Positions 1 through 9,439 are shown, numbered from the stretch's first letter. The stretch is DNA of 64,000 nucleotides from Pseudaminobacter salicylatoxidans (GCF_003148475.1 NZ_QGGG01000007.1:124001-188000); one strand, 5' to 3'. Translations and numbers: made by a program. The notes: a model not told the origin generated them from the letters alone.

Positions 1-705
1 GTGCTTGCCGTCGGCGGCGAGGATGGCGAAGCTGAGCGCCAGCGGCGTGTGCGGAACGTCGCCGCCACGAATGTTGAAGGCCCAGGCGATGGAGGACGGG
101 TCGGTCAGCACGCAATGGGTTGCGCCCTGCGCCGAGATGCCTGCGGCCAGCCGCTCCAGCTTGTCCCTGGCCAGTTCGCCGGCATAGGCGATGGGCTGGA
201 TTTCCACCGGCGCAAGCGGCGGCTCGGGCTGGTCGGTCCAGATTTCATCGACCGGGTTGTCGGCCAGAGCCACCAGCGTGGCGCCGTTCCTTGCCGCCGC
301 CTGTTTCAGCGCGCGCACCTCGCCGATGGTGTGCAGCCACGGGTCGTAGCCGATCTCCGCGCCCTTGCCGAGATTGGCGGCGATCCACGCCGGCGGCGGG
401 TTTTCGATCAGGCTTTCGACGGTGAAGATGTCCAGATCGACCTGCTCGCGCACCTGCAACTGGTAGCGCCCGTCCACGAAGATATAGGCGCGGTCGGTCA
501 GCACGATCGCCACGCCGGCCGAGCCGCTGAAGCCGGTCAGCCAGTTCAGCCGTTCCGAGCCGGGGGCGACATATTCGCCCTGATGCTGGTCGGCGCGCGG
601 CACGATGAAGCCGTCGAGCTTGCGGGCTGCGAGCCATTTGCGCAGCTTGGCAATGCGGGCGACCGAACTTGCCGGATCACTGGCCGAATCGAAAGTCTGG
701 AACAT
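1..705 (-). CDS. pepP: Aminopeptidase P (Xaa-Pro), N-terminal part, cut by window edge
   Basis: The minus-strand frame opens with ATG at 705 and stays open to base 1, giving the first 235 residues. These match the two creatinase-type N-terminal domains of long aminopeptidase P enzymes: KWLAARKLDGFIVPRADQHQ at about residues 27-46, then GYDPWLHTIGEVRAL. The catalytic pita-bread domain with its metal ligands lies beyond the window. The enzyme removes N-terminal residues ahead of proline, probably in the cytosol, because no signal peptide is seen. It lies 84 bp downstream of prmA on the same strand, and the pair probably forms one transcription unit with the SCO gene. The family call is firm. 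Substrate preference cannot be judged from this half. Confidence 0.88.
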   Translation of the reverse strand, partial: MFQTFDSASDPASSVARIAKLRKWLAARKLDGFIVPRADQHQGEYVAPGSERLNWLTGFSGSAGVAIVLTDRAYIFVDGRYQLQVREQVDLDIFTVESLIENPPPAWIAANLGKGAEIGYDPWLHTIGEVRALKQAAARNGATLVALADNPVDEIWTDQPEPPLAPVEIQPIAYAGELARDKLERLAAGISAQGATHCVLTDPSSIAWAFNIRGGDVPHTPLALSFAILAADGKH

Positions 706-789
706 GCTGGCTGCCTCGGTTGCGAAGTGTTTCGCGCCAAATTATCCGCGCGGCCGGTCGCATGCAATGCGGCCGGCGTGGGCCAGCCG

Positions 790-1662
790 TCAGCGCTTCA
801 GGTACAGCGTCGCCCAGCCTTCCTTGTGCAGCGTGCGGACATGGCGGAAGCCTTGCGCGATGTAGGCTGCCTGCACCGCGTCGGCCTGCCGGCCCAGAAT
901 GCCGGAGAGAATGATGGAGCCGTTCGGCGCGATATGCCGGGCCATCGAAGGCGCAAGCTCCATCAGCGGTCCGGCGAGGATATTGGCGACGATCAGCTCG
1001 AAAGGCCCGCGCGCGGCAAAGACCGGATGATCGAAACCGGTGGCGGTTTCGGCCTCGACATGGTCCGAAACGCCGTTGAGGCGCGCATTGCCGGCAGCGA
1101 CTTCAGTGGCGACGGGGTCGATGTCGGTCGCCAGAACGGGGATGGGCGCGAGCTTCGCCACGGCAATGGCCAGAACGGCGCTGCCCGTGCCGAGGTCGAG
1201 CGCGTTGCGCGGCTTCTCCTCGCGAACGACTTCGGCCAGCAGTTCGAGGCAGCCTGCCGTGGTGCCGTGATGGCCGGTGCCGAAAGCAAGGCCGGCTTCG
1301 ATCTCGATGCTGATTTCACCCTCGCGCGCCTCGTCGCGATCATGCGCGCCATGCACGATGAAGCCGCCCGCGCGTACGGGCTTCAGCCCTTCCAGCGATT
1401 TCGCCACCCAGTCGATCTCGGGCAGTGTCTCGCGTTCGATCGGCTTGGCCAGCGAGAGCGCGGTGAGCACTCCACGCATGCGCCGCTCGGCGTCGTCCGC
1501 CTCGTCCTCGACATAGAGCGACACTTCGTGGATGTCGCGTTCCTCGTCCACTTCCAGAACGGCGATGGGGAAGCCTTCTTCCTCGAATTCAGTTTCGAGG
1601 GCGTCGAAGATGCGGGTTGCATCTTCGCGTCCGGCCGTCAGGTGGAGGCGTGTCTGGCTCAT
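790..1662 (-). CDS. prmA: Ribosomal protein L11 methyltransferase
   Basis: This 290-residue protein is a class I SAM-dependent methyltransferase that methylates ribosomal protein L11. The PrmA signature FGTGHHGTT is at about residues 127-135, the SAM loop [10 protein letters not shown] at 156-165, and the catalytic-region motif VANILAGPL at about 229. Length is normal for the family. It ends at the C-terminus with the usual GWATLYLKR. It sits between the SCO chaperone (upstream) and pepP (downstream), all on the minus strand. No oddities are visible. Confidence 0.95.
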   Translation of the reverse strand: MSQTRLHLTAGREDATRIFDALETEFEEEGFPIAVLEVDEERDIHEVSLYVEDEADDAERRMRGVLTALSLAKPIERETLPEIDWVAKSLEGLKPVRAGGFIVHGAHDRDEAREGEISIEIEAGLAFGTGHHGTTAGCLELLAEVVREEKPRNALDLGTGSAVLAIAVAKLAPIPVLATDIDPVATEVAAGNARLNGVSDHVEAETATGFDHPVFAARGPFELIVANILAGPLMELAPSMARHIAPNGSIILSGILGRQADAVQAAYIAQGFRHVRTLHKEGWATLYLKR

Positions 1663-1713
1663 TGTGCTTCACGTTCGGAAAAAGAGGGCATTGCTGTCCC
1701 GCTTTTGAACGGT

Positions 1714-2292
1714 TCAGCCCTTGGCTGCAAGCCGTTTCAGCTTGGCAAGCGCGGCACTGCTGTTTTCGCCATAGGCAATGGTGCCGAAGAAGTCGCCGGC
1801 ATTGTCGAGCAGCAACACGGACGCGGTGTGGTCCATCGTGTAGTCGCCGCCTTCAAGCGGCACTTTCTTGGAATAGATGCCGAAGGATTTGGCCATGGCC
1901 GCGACCTTGTCCGGCTCGCCGGTGATGCCGGTGATGCGATCCGAGACATTGCTGACATAGCTGTCCATGGCTTGCGGCGTGTCACGCTCGGGATCGACCG
2001 AGATGAAATAGACCTTGATGTCCTTGCCCTCGTCGCCAAGCTGCTTCAGCCAGCCGTCGAGTTCGAACAGCGTTGTGGGGCAGACTTCCGGGCAATGGGT
2101 GAAGCCGAAGAACACCGCCGAGGGATGGCCGCGGAAGGCGGCTTCGGTGATCGGCTGGTTCTTCTGGTCGACGAGGGTGAAAGGCGCCCCGAAAGCCTGT
2201 CCGCCATGCCGTGCCTGATACCAGTCGAAGGTGAGCCAGCCGATGCCGGCTGCCATGAGAACCAGTATGCCGACGAGAATGGAACGCATCAT
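1714..2292 (-). CDS. SCO1/SenC family copper chaperone/thioredoxin-fold protein
   Basis: SCO proteins help insert copper into the CuA site of cytochrome c oxidase. The 192-residue reading starts at the first of two tandem ATG codons at 2292 and is preceded by AGGAAAG about ten bases upstream; the frame is open further upstream but without family similarity. Residues 5-23 form a single N-terminal membrane anchor, so the domain faces the periplasm. The copper-binding motif FTHCPEVCP places cysteines at 67 and 71, and the partner histidine is His155 in YTMDHTASV. Spacing and length fit the family. It heads the minus-strand group SCO-prmA-pepP. The ORF can be extended N-terminally, but that extension looks non-coding. 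Confidence 0.93.
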   Translation of the reverse strand: MMRSILVGILVLMAAGIGWLTFDWYQARHGGQAFGAPFTLVDQKNQPITEAAFRGHPSAVFFGFTHCPEVCPTTLFELDGWLKQLGDEGKDIKVYFISVDPERDTPQAMDSYVSNVSDRITGITGEPDKVAAMAKSFGIYSKKVPLEGGDYTMDHTASVLLLDNAGDFFGTIAYGENSSAALAKLKRLAAKG

Positions 2293-2516
2293 CGTGTCGT
2301 TCTTTCCTGAATGCAGGCGGAAAGCATGGCCTGTGAAATGTCCGGTTGCGTTCGTTTCCTCGGAGCCGAACGAGATTGTCCGCAAGATAGGGGCTGTGGC
2401 GCCGACAAGAAAGAGGCCATCTTGCCGCTGCCCGCGGGTTCGCGGCGATTGTGTCTTGCGCTGCCCCGGTTCGGGCCCCAACTGTTGCAAACCACATCGG
2501 TTTTCAGGAGGTCTTC

Positions 2517-2999
2517 ATGCGTCTGGCTGTTTTGGGTGCGGCTTTTCTGCTTGGCGTGGCAGCGCCTGCGCCTGCCGAGGAGGTCGGACGGGTCGGCGTC
2601 GACTGGCTGGGCAACGACATCGTCGTGGAAGCGGTGAGCGATCCCAAGGTGGAGGGCGTGACCTGCCACTTCGCCTATTTCGATCGCGGCGTCATCGACC
2701 GGTTGCAGAAGGGCAACTGGTTCGAGAACCCGTCGAACTCCGCCATTTCCTGCCACCAGACCGGCCCCATCACCATCGGCAAGATCGACATGGGGGAGAA
2801 GGGCGAGGAGGTTTTCAAGCAGGGCATCAGCCTGTTCTGGAAGAAGCAGGTGGTGAAGCGCATCTACGACAAGAAGAACGATGCCCTGATCTATCTGTCG
2901 CATTCGCGGCAGGTGCAGGACGGCTCGGCCAAGATGGCCATCAGCACCGTGCCGCTCTATGGCCAGAACGTCGTCTGGACCGACGGAAAGCCGCAATAG
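2517..2999 (+). CDS. creA: CreA-like periplasmic protein
   Basis: The 160-residue protein starts at ATG 2517 behind a strong CAGGAGG site. Residues 1-20 are a Sec signal peptide ending APAPA before EEVGRV. The mature part follows E. coli CreA closely in pattern: NDIVVEAVSDPKVEGVTCH, then AISCHQTGPI, then FKQGISLFWKKQVVKRIYD and a SAKMAISTVPLYG end. Two cysteines (50 and 79) could form a disulfide. CreA is a conserved periplasmic protein whose molecular role is not established despite its name. It is divergent from the SCO gene, with about 220 bp of shared upstream sequence. Confidence 0.88.
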   Translation: MRLAVLGAAFLLGVAAPAPAEEVGRVGVDWLGNDIVVEAVSDPKVEGVTCHFAYFDRGVIDRLQKGNWFENPSNSAISCHQTGPITIGKIDMGEKGEEVFKQGISLFWKKQVVKRIYDKKNDALIYLSHSRQVQDGSAKMAISTVPLYGQNVVWTDGKPQ

Positions 3000-3045
3000 C
3001 CATGCGGCGCTTGCGGGGCGGGGCGGGGCGGCGTAAAGCCCGGCT

Positions 3046-3681
3046 ATGGACCCCGCTCTTCGCTTCAAGGATTCCGAGCCACGCATCCACCCGACGGCGG
3101 AACTGAAATCCAGCCGCCTCGGCCGCTATGCCGTGGTCGGCGAGCGCGTCATCCTGCGCGAAGTGACGGTCGGGGACTTTTCCTATTTCGAGCGCCATGC
3201 CGAGGCGATCTACACCACCATCGGCAAGTTCTGCTCGATTGCCGCCAACACCCGCATCAATGCGCTGGAGCACCCGGTCGAGCGCCTCACCACCCACAAG
3301 GTGAGTTACCGGCCGAACGAATATTTCCGGTATCTCGGCGTCGATCAGGCGTTCAAGGCCCGCAGGCAGGCGAAGGCCGTAACCATCGGCCATGATGTGT
3401 GGATCGGGCATGGCGCGGTCATCCTGCCCGGCGTGACGGTCGGCAACGGCGCGGTGATCGGCGCCAATGCGGTGGTGACGCGCGATGTGGCGCCTTACGA
3501 GATCGTTGCCGGCGTGCCGGCGCGCAAGAAGCGGTTGCGTTTCGCGCCCGGGATCATTGCCCGCATCGAGGCGCTCGCCTGGTGGGACTGGCCGCTCGAC
3601 CGACTGGCCGACGCCATCCCCGACATGCAGGCCATGAGCATCGAGGATTTTCTCGACCGCTGGGAAAACAGAGCGGACTGA
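3046..3681 (+). CDS. Hexapeptide-repeat acyltransferase, phosphonate-cluster (PhnT/XAT-like) type
   Basis: This 211-residue enzyme has a left-handed beta-helix built of hexapeptide repeats. Examples are [20 protein letters not shown] near the N-terminus and [20 protein letters not shown] at about 113-132. It ends with [11 protein letters not shown] and the WWDWPLDRL segment typical of the transferases found in some phosphonate operons. [17 protein letters not shown] at about 61-77 carries the candidate catalytic histidine (76). No phn genes are in the window, so a phosphonate role is not supported by context. The acyl acceptor is unknown. It follows the creA-like gene by 46 bp and may be co-transcribed. 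Confidence 0.8.
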   Translation: MDPALRFKDSEPRIHPTAELKSSRLGRYAVVGERVILREVTVGDFSYFERHAEAIYTTIGKFCSIAANTRINALEHPVERLTTHKVSYRPNEYFRYLGVDQAFKARRQAKAVTIGHDVWIGHGAVILPGVTVGNGAVIGANAVVTRDVAPYEIVAGVPARKKRLRFAPGIIARIEALAWWDWPLDRLADAIPDMQAMSIEDFLDRWENRAD

Positions 3682-3900
3682 GCATTTCCACGGTTTCGGC
3701 AGTCATGGTGCGCGGCTCAAGCCCGCGCGGTAACCATGCCGCTTAACCTAAAGCATTAGCGTTAAAATTTGGAAAACAGGTTGTATTAATGAAATGATAC
3801 ACTTGTAGATTGTGTTTGGCGCGCCGATATGAATAATCAATATCGGAGGTAATGAACTGAAGAAGTGGATGGTTTTTCATCCAACAAGGGAGACAATACT

Positions 3901-4227
3901 ATGAATAAGTTCGCTTTTGCATTTGCCGCAGTTGCCTTTTCTTTCTCGGTCGCTACCGCGCATGCGGGTGGCGGCTTCGGTTCCCGTTCGGCCGGCAATG
4001 TCGGCCACTCCAGCGGCGGTCTCATCAACATCTCGCCGTCGCTGGGGCTGAACAATATCGGCGTGAACCTGCTCAACGGCTCGCCCATTCTCAGCGGCAT
4101 CAACGTCTCGGGCATCCTGAGCGGCAACAAGACGGGGGTCGTCTCCGGCGTGCTCAACGGGCTGGGCGTCGGCATCCTGGGCACCGGTGCCGGCGGATCG
4201 AGCTACAAGGCGAAGGGCCGCCGCTGA
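3901..4227 (+). CDS. Small secreted Gly/Ser/Asn-rich protein, unknown function
   Basis: The ATG at 3901 follows AAGGGAG. The 108-residue product has a clear signal peptide (residues 1-22, cleavage near AHAGGGF). The mature protein is low complexity, rich in Gly, Ser, Asn, Leu and Ile, with quasi-repeats such as INISPSLGLNNIGVNLLNGS and GINVSGILSGNKTGVVSGVL, ending in a basic tail. The alternating pattern suggests beta-rich or amyloid-like surface material, but this is inference. It stands alone: about 220 bp of AT-rich DNA lies upstream and a strong terminator downstream, so it is probably a monocistronic, well-expressed transcript. Confidence 0.7.
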   Translation: MNKFAFAFAAVAFSFSVATAHAGGGFGSRSAGNVGHSSGGLINISPSLGLNNIGVNLLNGSPILSGINVSGILSGNKTGVVSGVLNGLGVGILGTGAGGSSYKAKGRR

Positions 4228-4275
4228 TCCATCGCATACTGCCTGACATATATTGAAACTATACTGTCACGCACG

Positions 4276-4306
4276 GGCAGGAGGGTTCGCGCCCTCCTGC
4301 CTTTTT
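4276..4306 (+). terminator. Rho-independent terminator after the small secreted protein
   Basis: A perfect 10-bp stem GGCAGGAGGG/CCCTCCTGCC (4276-4285 with 4292-4301) and a 6-nt loop TTCGCG are followed at once by five T residues. It ends the 3901-4227 transcript just before the convergent outer-membrane gene. Confidence 0.9.
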
Positions 4307-4325
4307 GGTTCGACAGGTCCTGATC

Positions 4326-5492
4326 CTAGATCTTCGTGCGGATGCCGACAAAGGCGTCGAAAGCTTTCTTGCGCATGTCGAAAACGGTGAGATAGCGGTT
4401 GGTATAATCCAGCCGCACGACCAGCGAGAGATGCCGCGTGGCGTCATAGATCGCCTCGGCATAGAGGCCGTGGGCGCGCTCCTTGTTTTCAAGCAACAGG
4501 TTTTCCTTGAGTTCGGCGAACACGCCGGTGCCCAGCGTGAGTTTTTCGCCGCAGCGCAGCCGCGCCTCGATCTCGCCGCGCTGCAACCAGGAGGCCAGCG
4601 GATCGTCGCTGTCGGTGGTTTCGAAGCGGCCGAAGGTGGTGCCGCGCAGTTCCAGCCCGTGCGGCAGCATCTTCACGAAGCCGGCCTGCCATGTCGGGCG
4701 GATGTCCTGATAGATGCGCTGCGCGCCACGCAGCATCTGCAGGCCGATTGCCGCGCCAAGGCTGGAGCCGTCCGCACCCTTCCATGCGGCTTCGGCGCGC
4801 AGCGTGTATTCGCCCAGCGACAGGCCGACCGGAGGCGCGCCCAGCCTGTCCACCGATACAAGATTTGCGGTCGCGGCCACGGCATGGGCGACCTGCCCGC
4901 TGGTGCGGGTGAGCCTTGCGCCGAAGCGCAGCCGGTTCCTGTCCGGGTCGAGTTTTGCAGGCAGCAGCAGATCGTCCTGAAAGCGTGTCCTGCCAACCTT
5001 TTCATAGGCATCGGCCAGTTCGAAGACCAGCGCCGTGCCGCCGCCGAGATCGAAACCGAGCTGGGTCTCGGCGCCGAAGACGTGTTTGGGCGTGCGCATC
5101 CCCAGCACGAAGGGGCCGATGGCAAGATCGTCGCCCTCGCTGCTGTAGCGATAGGAGAGGGCGCCGCGCAGTTCGACCGACGCGCCAAGTTTGCGCGTCG
5201 CCTCAAGCAGCACCGCGGCCGCACGGTCGTCCTCGATCCTTACCGTGTCGTAGCGGCTGGCCTGCGCCTCGACACCCAGACGGACGACACCATCCTCGAT
5301 CTGCCATGCGTGCTGCAGCGAGCCGCGGATGAGCGTGTACCAGTCCGCCATGGCCAGATCGCTGTCGAGCGCATTGCTGGTGTGGTGGCGCTCGATGCTT
5401 GCGGTAACGGTCGGCGCCGGCGCAACCGGTTGGGCGGCGGCGGGAGAAGCCATCGAGAGCGTCATTGCCAGCCAGAGATTCTTCGCCCGCAC
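4326..5492 (-). CDS. Predicted outer-membrane beta-barrel protein
   Basis: The 388-residue product begins with a GTG codon at 5492. A signal peptide spans residues 1-21, ending ASPAAAQ. The rest alternates hydrophobic and polar residues in amphipathic strands with charged turns, such as LGVEAQASRYDTVRIEDDRA and ATRHLSLVVRLDYTNRYLTV near the C-terminus. This is the pattern of an outer-membrane barrel. No passenger, plug or TPR domain is seen. I do not recognise a named family. A hydrophobic C-terminal strand (DAFVGIRTKI) fits BAM targeting loosely. It is divergent from the small helical protein at 5749. Confidence 0.7.
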   Translation of the reverse strand: MRAKNLWLAMTLSMASPAAAQPVAPAPTVTASIERHHTSNALDSDLAMADWYTLIRGSLQHAWQIEDGVVRLGVEAQASRYDTVRIEDDRAAAVLLEATRKLGASVELRGALSYRYSSEGDDLAIGPFVLGMRTPKHVFGAETQLGFDLGGGTALVFELADAYEKVGRTRFQDDLLLPAKLDPDRNRLRFGARLTRTSGQVAHAVAATANLVSVDRLGAPPVGLSLGEYTLRAEAAWKGADGSSLGAAIGLQMLRGAQRIYQDIRPTWQAGFVKMLPHGLELRGTTFGRFETTDSDDPLASWLQRGEIEARLRCGEKLTLGTGVFAELKENLLLENKERAHGLYAEAIYDATRHLSLVVRLDYTNRYLTVFDMRKKAFDAFVGIRTKI

Positions 5493-5748
5493 AGTGCTGC
5501 AACTCCGGAATCTGGACCCCTTCCGCCTGTGGGGGGATACAGGGCGGAAGGGGCTGGAGGTAACCCACCGGGAAGCGGAGGGTGCAGGGCTTTTGCCTGC
5601 AAGTGAAGAATTGTCTTAAAGTTGAAAAGTTCTCGTGTAAGTTGTATTCCATTTTTGGTTGTGGGTGGTTGTGACCTTTCATCACCCGACCTGCGGGTTG
5701 ACGCCCCGCGCCGGCGAGGGGCATTTTGCCGGCCGAAAGGGAAGTGCG

Positions 5749-6030
5749 ATGACCGATTGGCTCGAAATCCTGCGCCAGCAGACGCAGACCTGCGCGCAGA
5801 TGGGCAAGGAGGTGCCGAAAATGTTGGCCACTCCCCAAATCGCTGCCGACCAGGTCAAGGCGCTGTTCGACGCGCTCGAAGAGCAGACCCAGTTTGTGGA
5901 GCGGCTGGTGCGCACGCTGGAAAAGCACGACTACGACCCCGATGTGGTGAAGGCTGCGGAGCGACTGGAGGAGCGCTATGCCGACCTTGCGGCGCAAGCG
6001 GCGGAGCGGCTGAAGCAGCTGCGCGATTGA
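5749..6030 (+). CDS. Small helical protein of unknown function
   Basis: The ATG at 5749 follows GAAAGGGAAG. The 93-residue product has no signal or membrane segment. It is almost wholly helical and acidic, with heptad-like spacing in QVKALFDALEEQTQFVERL and VKAAERLEERYADLAAQAAE, suggesting a coiled coil. I do not recognise the family. It lies alone, divergent from the barrel gene and convergent with uvrD. GC content and codon use match the neighbours. Confidence 0.65.
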   Translation: MTDWLEILRQQTQTCAQMGKEVPKMLATPQIAADQVKALFDALEEQTQFVERLVRTLEKHDYDPDVVKAAERLEERYADLAAQAAERLKQLRD

Positions 6031-6133
6031 TTCTGCAACTTGAAACGGCGACGTGAAGTTGCTTGCCCATCGCCGGGATGATGTAGTGGGTGCGGCATCC
6101 CTGACCGGCAGCATGAAGGCGTGGGGCGTAACC

Positions 6134-8647
6134 TCACACCGCCGTGACAAAACTGTCGATCACCCGCTTCTGCCCAGCCTTGTCGAAGTCGATGGTCAGC
6201 TTGTTGCCTTCGATCGCCGCCACGTTGCCGTTGCCGAATTTCTGGTGGAACACGCGGTCGCCGACCTTGAAGGGCGAGGGCGAGTCGGCCACCGATTTGG
6301 CGACCAGTTCGCCTTCGATGGTGCGGCTTTTCACCGAGCCGCGCCCGGCGCCGTAGCCTGAATCCGTTTCGCCATAGCCGATGCGCTCGACATGGTGGCC
6401 GGAGCGCGAGCCCCAGTTGCGGTCGGTCGCCTCGTTGCGGTTCTGCTGCGCGCGCTGCCAGCCCGGCGTGGCGTAGGTGTTGGAGAAGGAGCGCTGGTCG
6501 GAGCCGATGCTGTCGAAGCGCGAGGCGCCATAGGGGTTCTGCCGGCCGCCATATCCGCCGCCACCGTAGCCGCCATAGGAATCGCCGCCCTCGGCCACCT
6601 CCACATGCGCTTCCGGCAGTTCGTCGAGAAAGCGCGAGGGAATGGTCGACTGCCACAGGCCGTGGATGCGGCGGTTGGAGACGAACCAGATGTGCAGGTT
6701 CTTCTTGGCGCGGGTCAGGCCCACATAGGCCAGCCGCCGCTCTTCCTCCAGACCGGAGCGGCCGCCTTCGTCCAGCGAGCGCTGGTGCGGGAACAGGCCT
6801 TCCTCCCAGCCAGGCAGGAAGACCGTCTCGAATTCCAGCCCCTTGGCCGAATGCAGCGTCATGATGGTGACGGCATCCAGCTCCTCGTTCTGCTCGCTGT
6901 CCATGACCAGCGCGACATGCTCCAGGAACGAGCGCAGCGACTCGTAATCCTCCATGGAGCGTATGAGTTCTTTCAGGTTCTCCAGACGGCCCGGCGCTTC
7001 GGCGGAGCGGTCGTTCTTCCACATGTCGGTGTAGCCGCTCTCCTCGAGGATGATCTCGGCAAGCTCGGTGTGCGAGGTGTTGTCGAGAGCCTTCTGCCAG
7101 CGCTCGAAATTGGCAGCGACCGCGCGCAGCGCCGCGCGCGGCTTGGGCTTCAGCTCGTCGCTTTCGGCAAGTTTTGCCGCCGCCTCCAGCATGGGGATGC
7201 GCAGCGCGCGCGCCGTGTCGTGGATCTGGCGCACCGCGGCTTCGCCCAGCCCGCGCTTGGGCACGTTGACGATGCGCTCGAAAGCGAGGTCGTCGGCCGG
7301 CTGCGCGACGACGCGGAAATAGGCCATGGCATCTCGGATTTCCTGCCGCTCATAAAAGCGCGGGCCGCCCACGACGCGATAGTTGAGGCCGAGCGTGACG
7401 AAGCGGTCCTCGAATTCGCGCATCTGGAAGGAGGCGCGCACGAGGATGGCCATATCGTTGAGCGCATGGCCCTTGCGCTGGAGCTGTTCGATTTCCTCGC
7501 CGACGGCTCGGGCTTCCTCTTCCGAATCCCAGGCCGCGTGGACGTTCACCTTGGCGTCGTCCGGGTCGGCGATGTCGGTGAACAGCGTCTTGCCGAGACG
7601 CCCCTCGTTATGGGCGATGAGATGCGAGGCGGCGCCGAGGATATGGGCGGTGGAGCGGTAGTTGCGTTCCAGCCTGATTACGGTCGCGCCCGGAAAATCC
7701 TTCTCGAAGCGCAGGATGTTGTCCACTTCCGCGCCGCGCCAGCCATAGATGGACTGGTCGTCGTCGCCGACGCAGCAGATGTTTTTCTGCGCCGATCCGC
7801 CGGTTTCCTGCGCCAGCAGCCGCAGCCACATATATTGGGCGGTGTTGGTGTCCTGATACTCGTCCACCAATATGTATTTGAAACGGCGGTGATATTCCTT
7901 CAGCACGTCGGGATGTGCGCGGAAGATGCGGATCGGGTGGCACAGCAGGTCGCCGAAGTCGCAGGCGTTCAGCGTCTGCAAGCGGTCCTGATAGGCCTTG
8001 TAGAGTTCGCGCCCCTTGCCGTTGGCGAAGGCGCGGGCATCGCCCTCGGGAATGTCGGCGGGGCCGAGGCCCTTGTTCTTCCACGTGTCGATCATCATGG
8101 CGAACTGGCGCGGCGGCCAGCGCTTGTCGTCCAGCCCCTCGGCCTGAATGAGCTGCTTGATGAGGCGGATGACGTCGTCGGTGTCAAGGATGGTGAAGTC
8201 CGAGCGCAACCCGGCAAGCTCGGCGTGGCGGCGCAGCATCTTCACGCCGATGGAGTGGAAGGTGCCGAGCCAGGGCATGCCCTCGATGGCCTCGCCCACC
8301 AGAAGGCCGATGCGCTGCTTCATCTCGCGCGCGGCCTTGTTGGTGAAGGTGACGGCCAGGATCTGGCTGGGATAGGCACGGCCGAGGCTGAGAATATGCG
8401 CGATGCGGGTGGTCAGCACGCGCGTCTTGCCGGTGCCGGCGCCCGCAAGCACCAGAACCGGGCCTTCCGTGGTTTCGACGGCCTGCCGCTGTTCGGCATT
8501 GAGGCCCTTCAGGTAATCGGGCGCGGAGGCGTTGCGCGCGGCCATGGCGCGCGCGGCGATGCCGCTGGGCGCAGGCGCGCCGGAGGGGCGTGGAGCGGGT
8601 GCGCCGGGCTCGTCGAAGAACGGAATATCATCGGGAAAGTCGGACAT
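6134..8647 (-). CDS. uvrD: ATP-dependent DNA helicase UvrD/PcrA
   Basis: This 837-residue superfamily 1A helicase unwinds DNA in nucleotide excision repair and mismatch repair. Visible motifs are Walker A GAGTGKT (69-75), motif Ia AVTFTNKAAREM, Walker B VDEYQDT (261-267), motif III GDDDQSIYGWRG (294-305), motif IV LERNYRST, motif V TLHSAKGLEFETVF and motif VI RLAYVGLTRAKKNL. The start is ATG 8647 (MSDFPDDIPF). An upstream extension lacks similarity. The C-terminus has a Gly/Tyr-rich linker (YGGYGGGGYGG) before the Tudor-like end (KVGDRVFHQKFGNGNVAAIE). Length is slightly above average because of the N-terminal Pro/Ala stretch and the linker. Confidence 0.96.
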   Translation of the reverse strand: MSDFPDDIPFFDEPGAPAPRPSGAPAPSGIAARAMAARNASAPDYLKGLNAEQRQAVETTEGPVLVLAGAGTGKTRVLTTRIAHILSLGRAYPSQILAVTFTNKAAREMKQRIGLLVGEAIEGMPWLGTFHSIGVKMLRRHAELAGLRSDFTILDTDDVIRLIKQLIQAEGLDDKRWPPRQFAMMIDTWKNKGLGPADIPEGDARAFANGKGRELYKAYQDRLQTLNACDFGDLLCHPIRIFRAHPDVLKEYHRRFKYILVDEYQDTNTAQYMWLRLLAQETGGSAQKNICCVGDDDQSIYGWRGAEVDNILRFEKDFPGATVIRLERNYRSTAHILGAASHLIAHNEGRLGKTLFTDIADPDDAKVNVHAAWDSEEEARAVGEEIEQLQRKGHALNDMAILVRASFQMREFEDRFVTLGLNYRVVGGPRFYERQEIRDAMAYFRVVAQPADDLAFERIVNVPKRGLGEAAVRQIHDTARALRIPMLEAAAKLAESDELKPKPRAALRAVAANFERWQKALDNTSHTELAEIILEESGYTDMWKNDRSAEAPGRLENLKELIRSMEDYESLRSFLEHVALVMDSEQNEELDAVTIMTLHSAKGLEFETVFLPGWEEGLFPHQRSLDEGGRSGLEEERRLAYVGLTRAKKNLHIWFVSNRRIHGLWQSTIPSRFLDELPEAHVEVAEGGDSYGGYGGGGYGGRQNPYGASRFDSIGSDQRSFSNTYATPGWQRAQQNRNEATDRNWGSRSGHHVERIGYGETDSGYGAGRGSVKSRTIEGELVAKSVADSPSPFKVGDRVFHQKFGNGNVAAIEGNKLTIDFDKAGQKRVIDSFVTAV

Positions 8648-8839
8648 TTCCACGGAATGTAGTGATTCGGCCGGGAAACGCCAGCAGTGTTGCCGTTTTG
8701 TGCCCATCTTGACCGGCCGAACCTTGCCCACTACCGTCGAAATCGGCCGGATGCGGCCGGCAGCCCGCGCCTTTCGAGGCATGGCGAACGCATCCAGGGT
8801 GCCTGTCACGATCCTTTCCGGACGGTGAGAGCATCAGCA

Positions 8840-9439
8840 ATGCGGGCACTGATGAACCTTCTCGCCGCAACCGAAGGATCGATAGACGCCATGCGAACCC
8901 ATCTCGACGCCAAGGCGATGGCGAAGGCCATGCGCACAGCCCTTGCCGAGCGCAACCTGACGATTTCCCACAGCGAGGCGCTGGAAATCGTTGCAAGGCA
9001 GTTCGGGCTTTCCACCTGGAACATCTTGTCCGCGAGGCTCGAAGCGGAGCAGGAAATGGCCGCACCGGGAGGCGGCATTGCCTTCGAACAGGCCGTACCC
9101 ATCGTGCGCATCTTCGATGTCGCCAAGGCGCATGAATTCTATCTCGGCTTCCTTGGCTTCAAGGTGGATTGGGAACACCGCTTCGGCGAGAATTTCCCGC
9201 TTTACACGCAGATTTCACGCGGCGGGTTGACGCTGCACCTGAGCGAGCATTCGGGCGATGCCAGCCCCGGCGGCAACATGGTCGTCTATATGGCGGGTGT
9301 GGAAGCGTTCCAGCGCGAACTTGCGGCCAGGAACTATCGCTATATGCGGCCCGGCGTCACCTCCGAGGAGTGGGGCAAGGAGATGCAGGTGATCGATCCG
9401 TTCGGCAACCGCATCCGCTTCATGGAGCGGCGGGACTGA
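8840..9439 (+). CDS. Glyoxalase/bleomycin-resistance (VOC) superfamily protein with helical N-terminus
   Basis: The 199-residue protein has an N-terminal helical segment (about 18-68, HLDAKAMAKAMRTALAERN and HSEALEIVARQFGLSTWNIL) of the kind fused to some glyoxalase-related proteins. A single VOC domain follows (about 80-199: PIVRIFDVAKAHEFYLGFLG ... VIDPFGNRIRFMER). The terminal FGNRIRFME is the classic VOC end. Such proteins bind hydrophobic toxins or act as metal-dependent lyases or dioxygenases; the ligand cannot be told here. ATG 8840 was chosen for reasonable spacing to GGTGAG. A longer in-frame extension is open but unlike the family. It is divergent from uvrD. Confidence 0.8.
   Translation: MRALMNLLAATEGSIDAMRTHLDAKAMAKAMRTALAERNLTISHSEALEIVARQFGLSTWNILSARLEAEQEMAAPGGGIAFEQAVPIVRIFDVAKAHEFYLGFLGFKVDWEHRFGENFPLYTQISRGGLTLHLSEHSGDASPGGNMVVYMAGVEAFQRELAARNYRYMRPGVTSEEWGKEMQVIDPFGNRIRFMERRD

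Noticed and set aside
1-2310. A 769-codon open frame on the plus strand
   Set aside because: It lies antisense to pepP, prmA and the SCO gene, whose motifs are intact on the minus strand. The translation is Arg/Gly/Ala-rich with no domain; high GC leaves such frames open by chance.
3046-3681. Chloramphenicol acetyltransferase (resistance gene)
   Set aside because: The hexapeptide fold is shared with xenobiotic acetyltransferases, but the C-terminal segments match the phosphonate-cluster type and there is no resistance context.
6392-8662. A 756-codon plus-strand frame opposite uvrD
   Set aside because: It is the complement of a helicase with all its motifs; the product has no recognisable domain.
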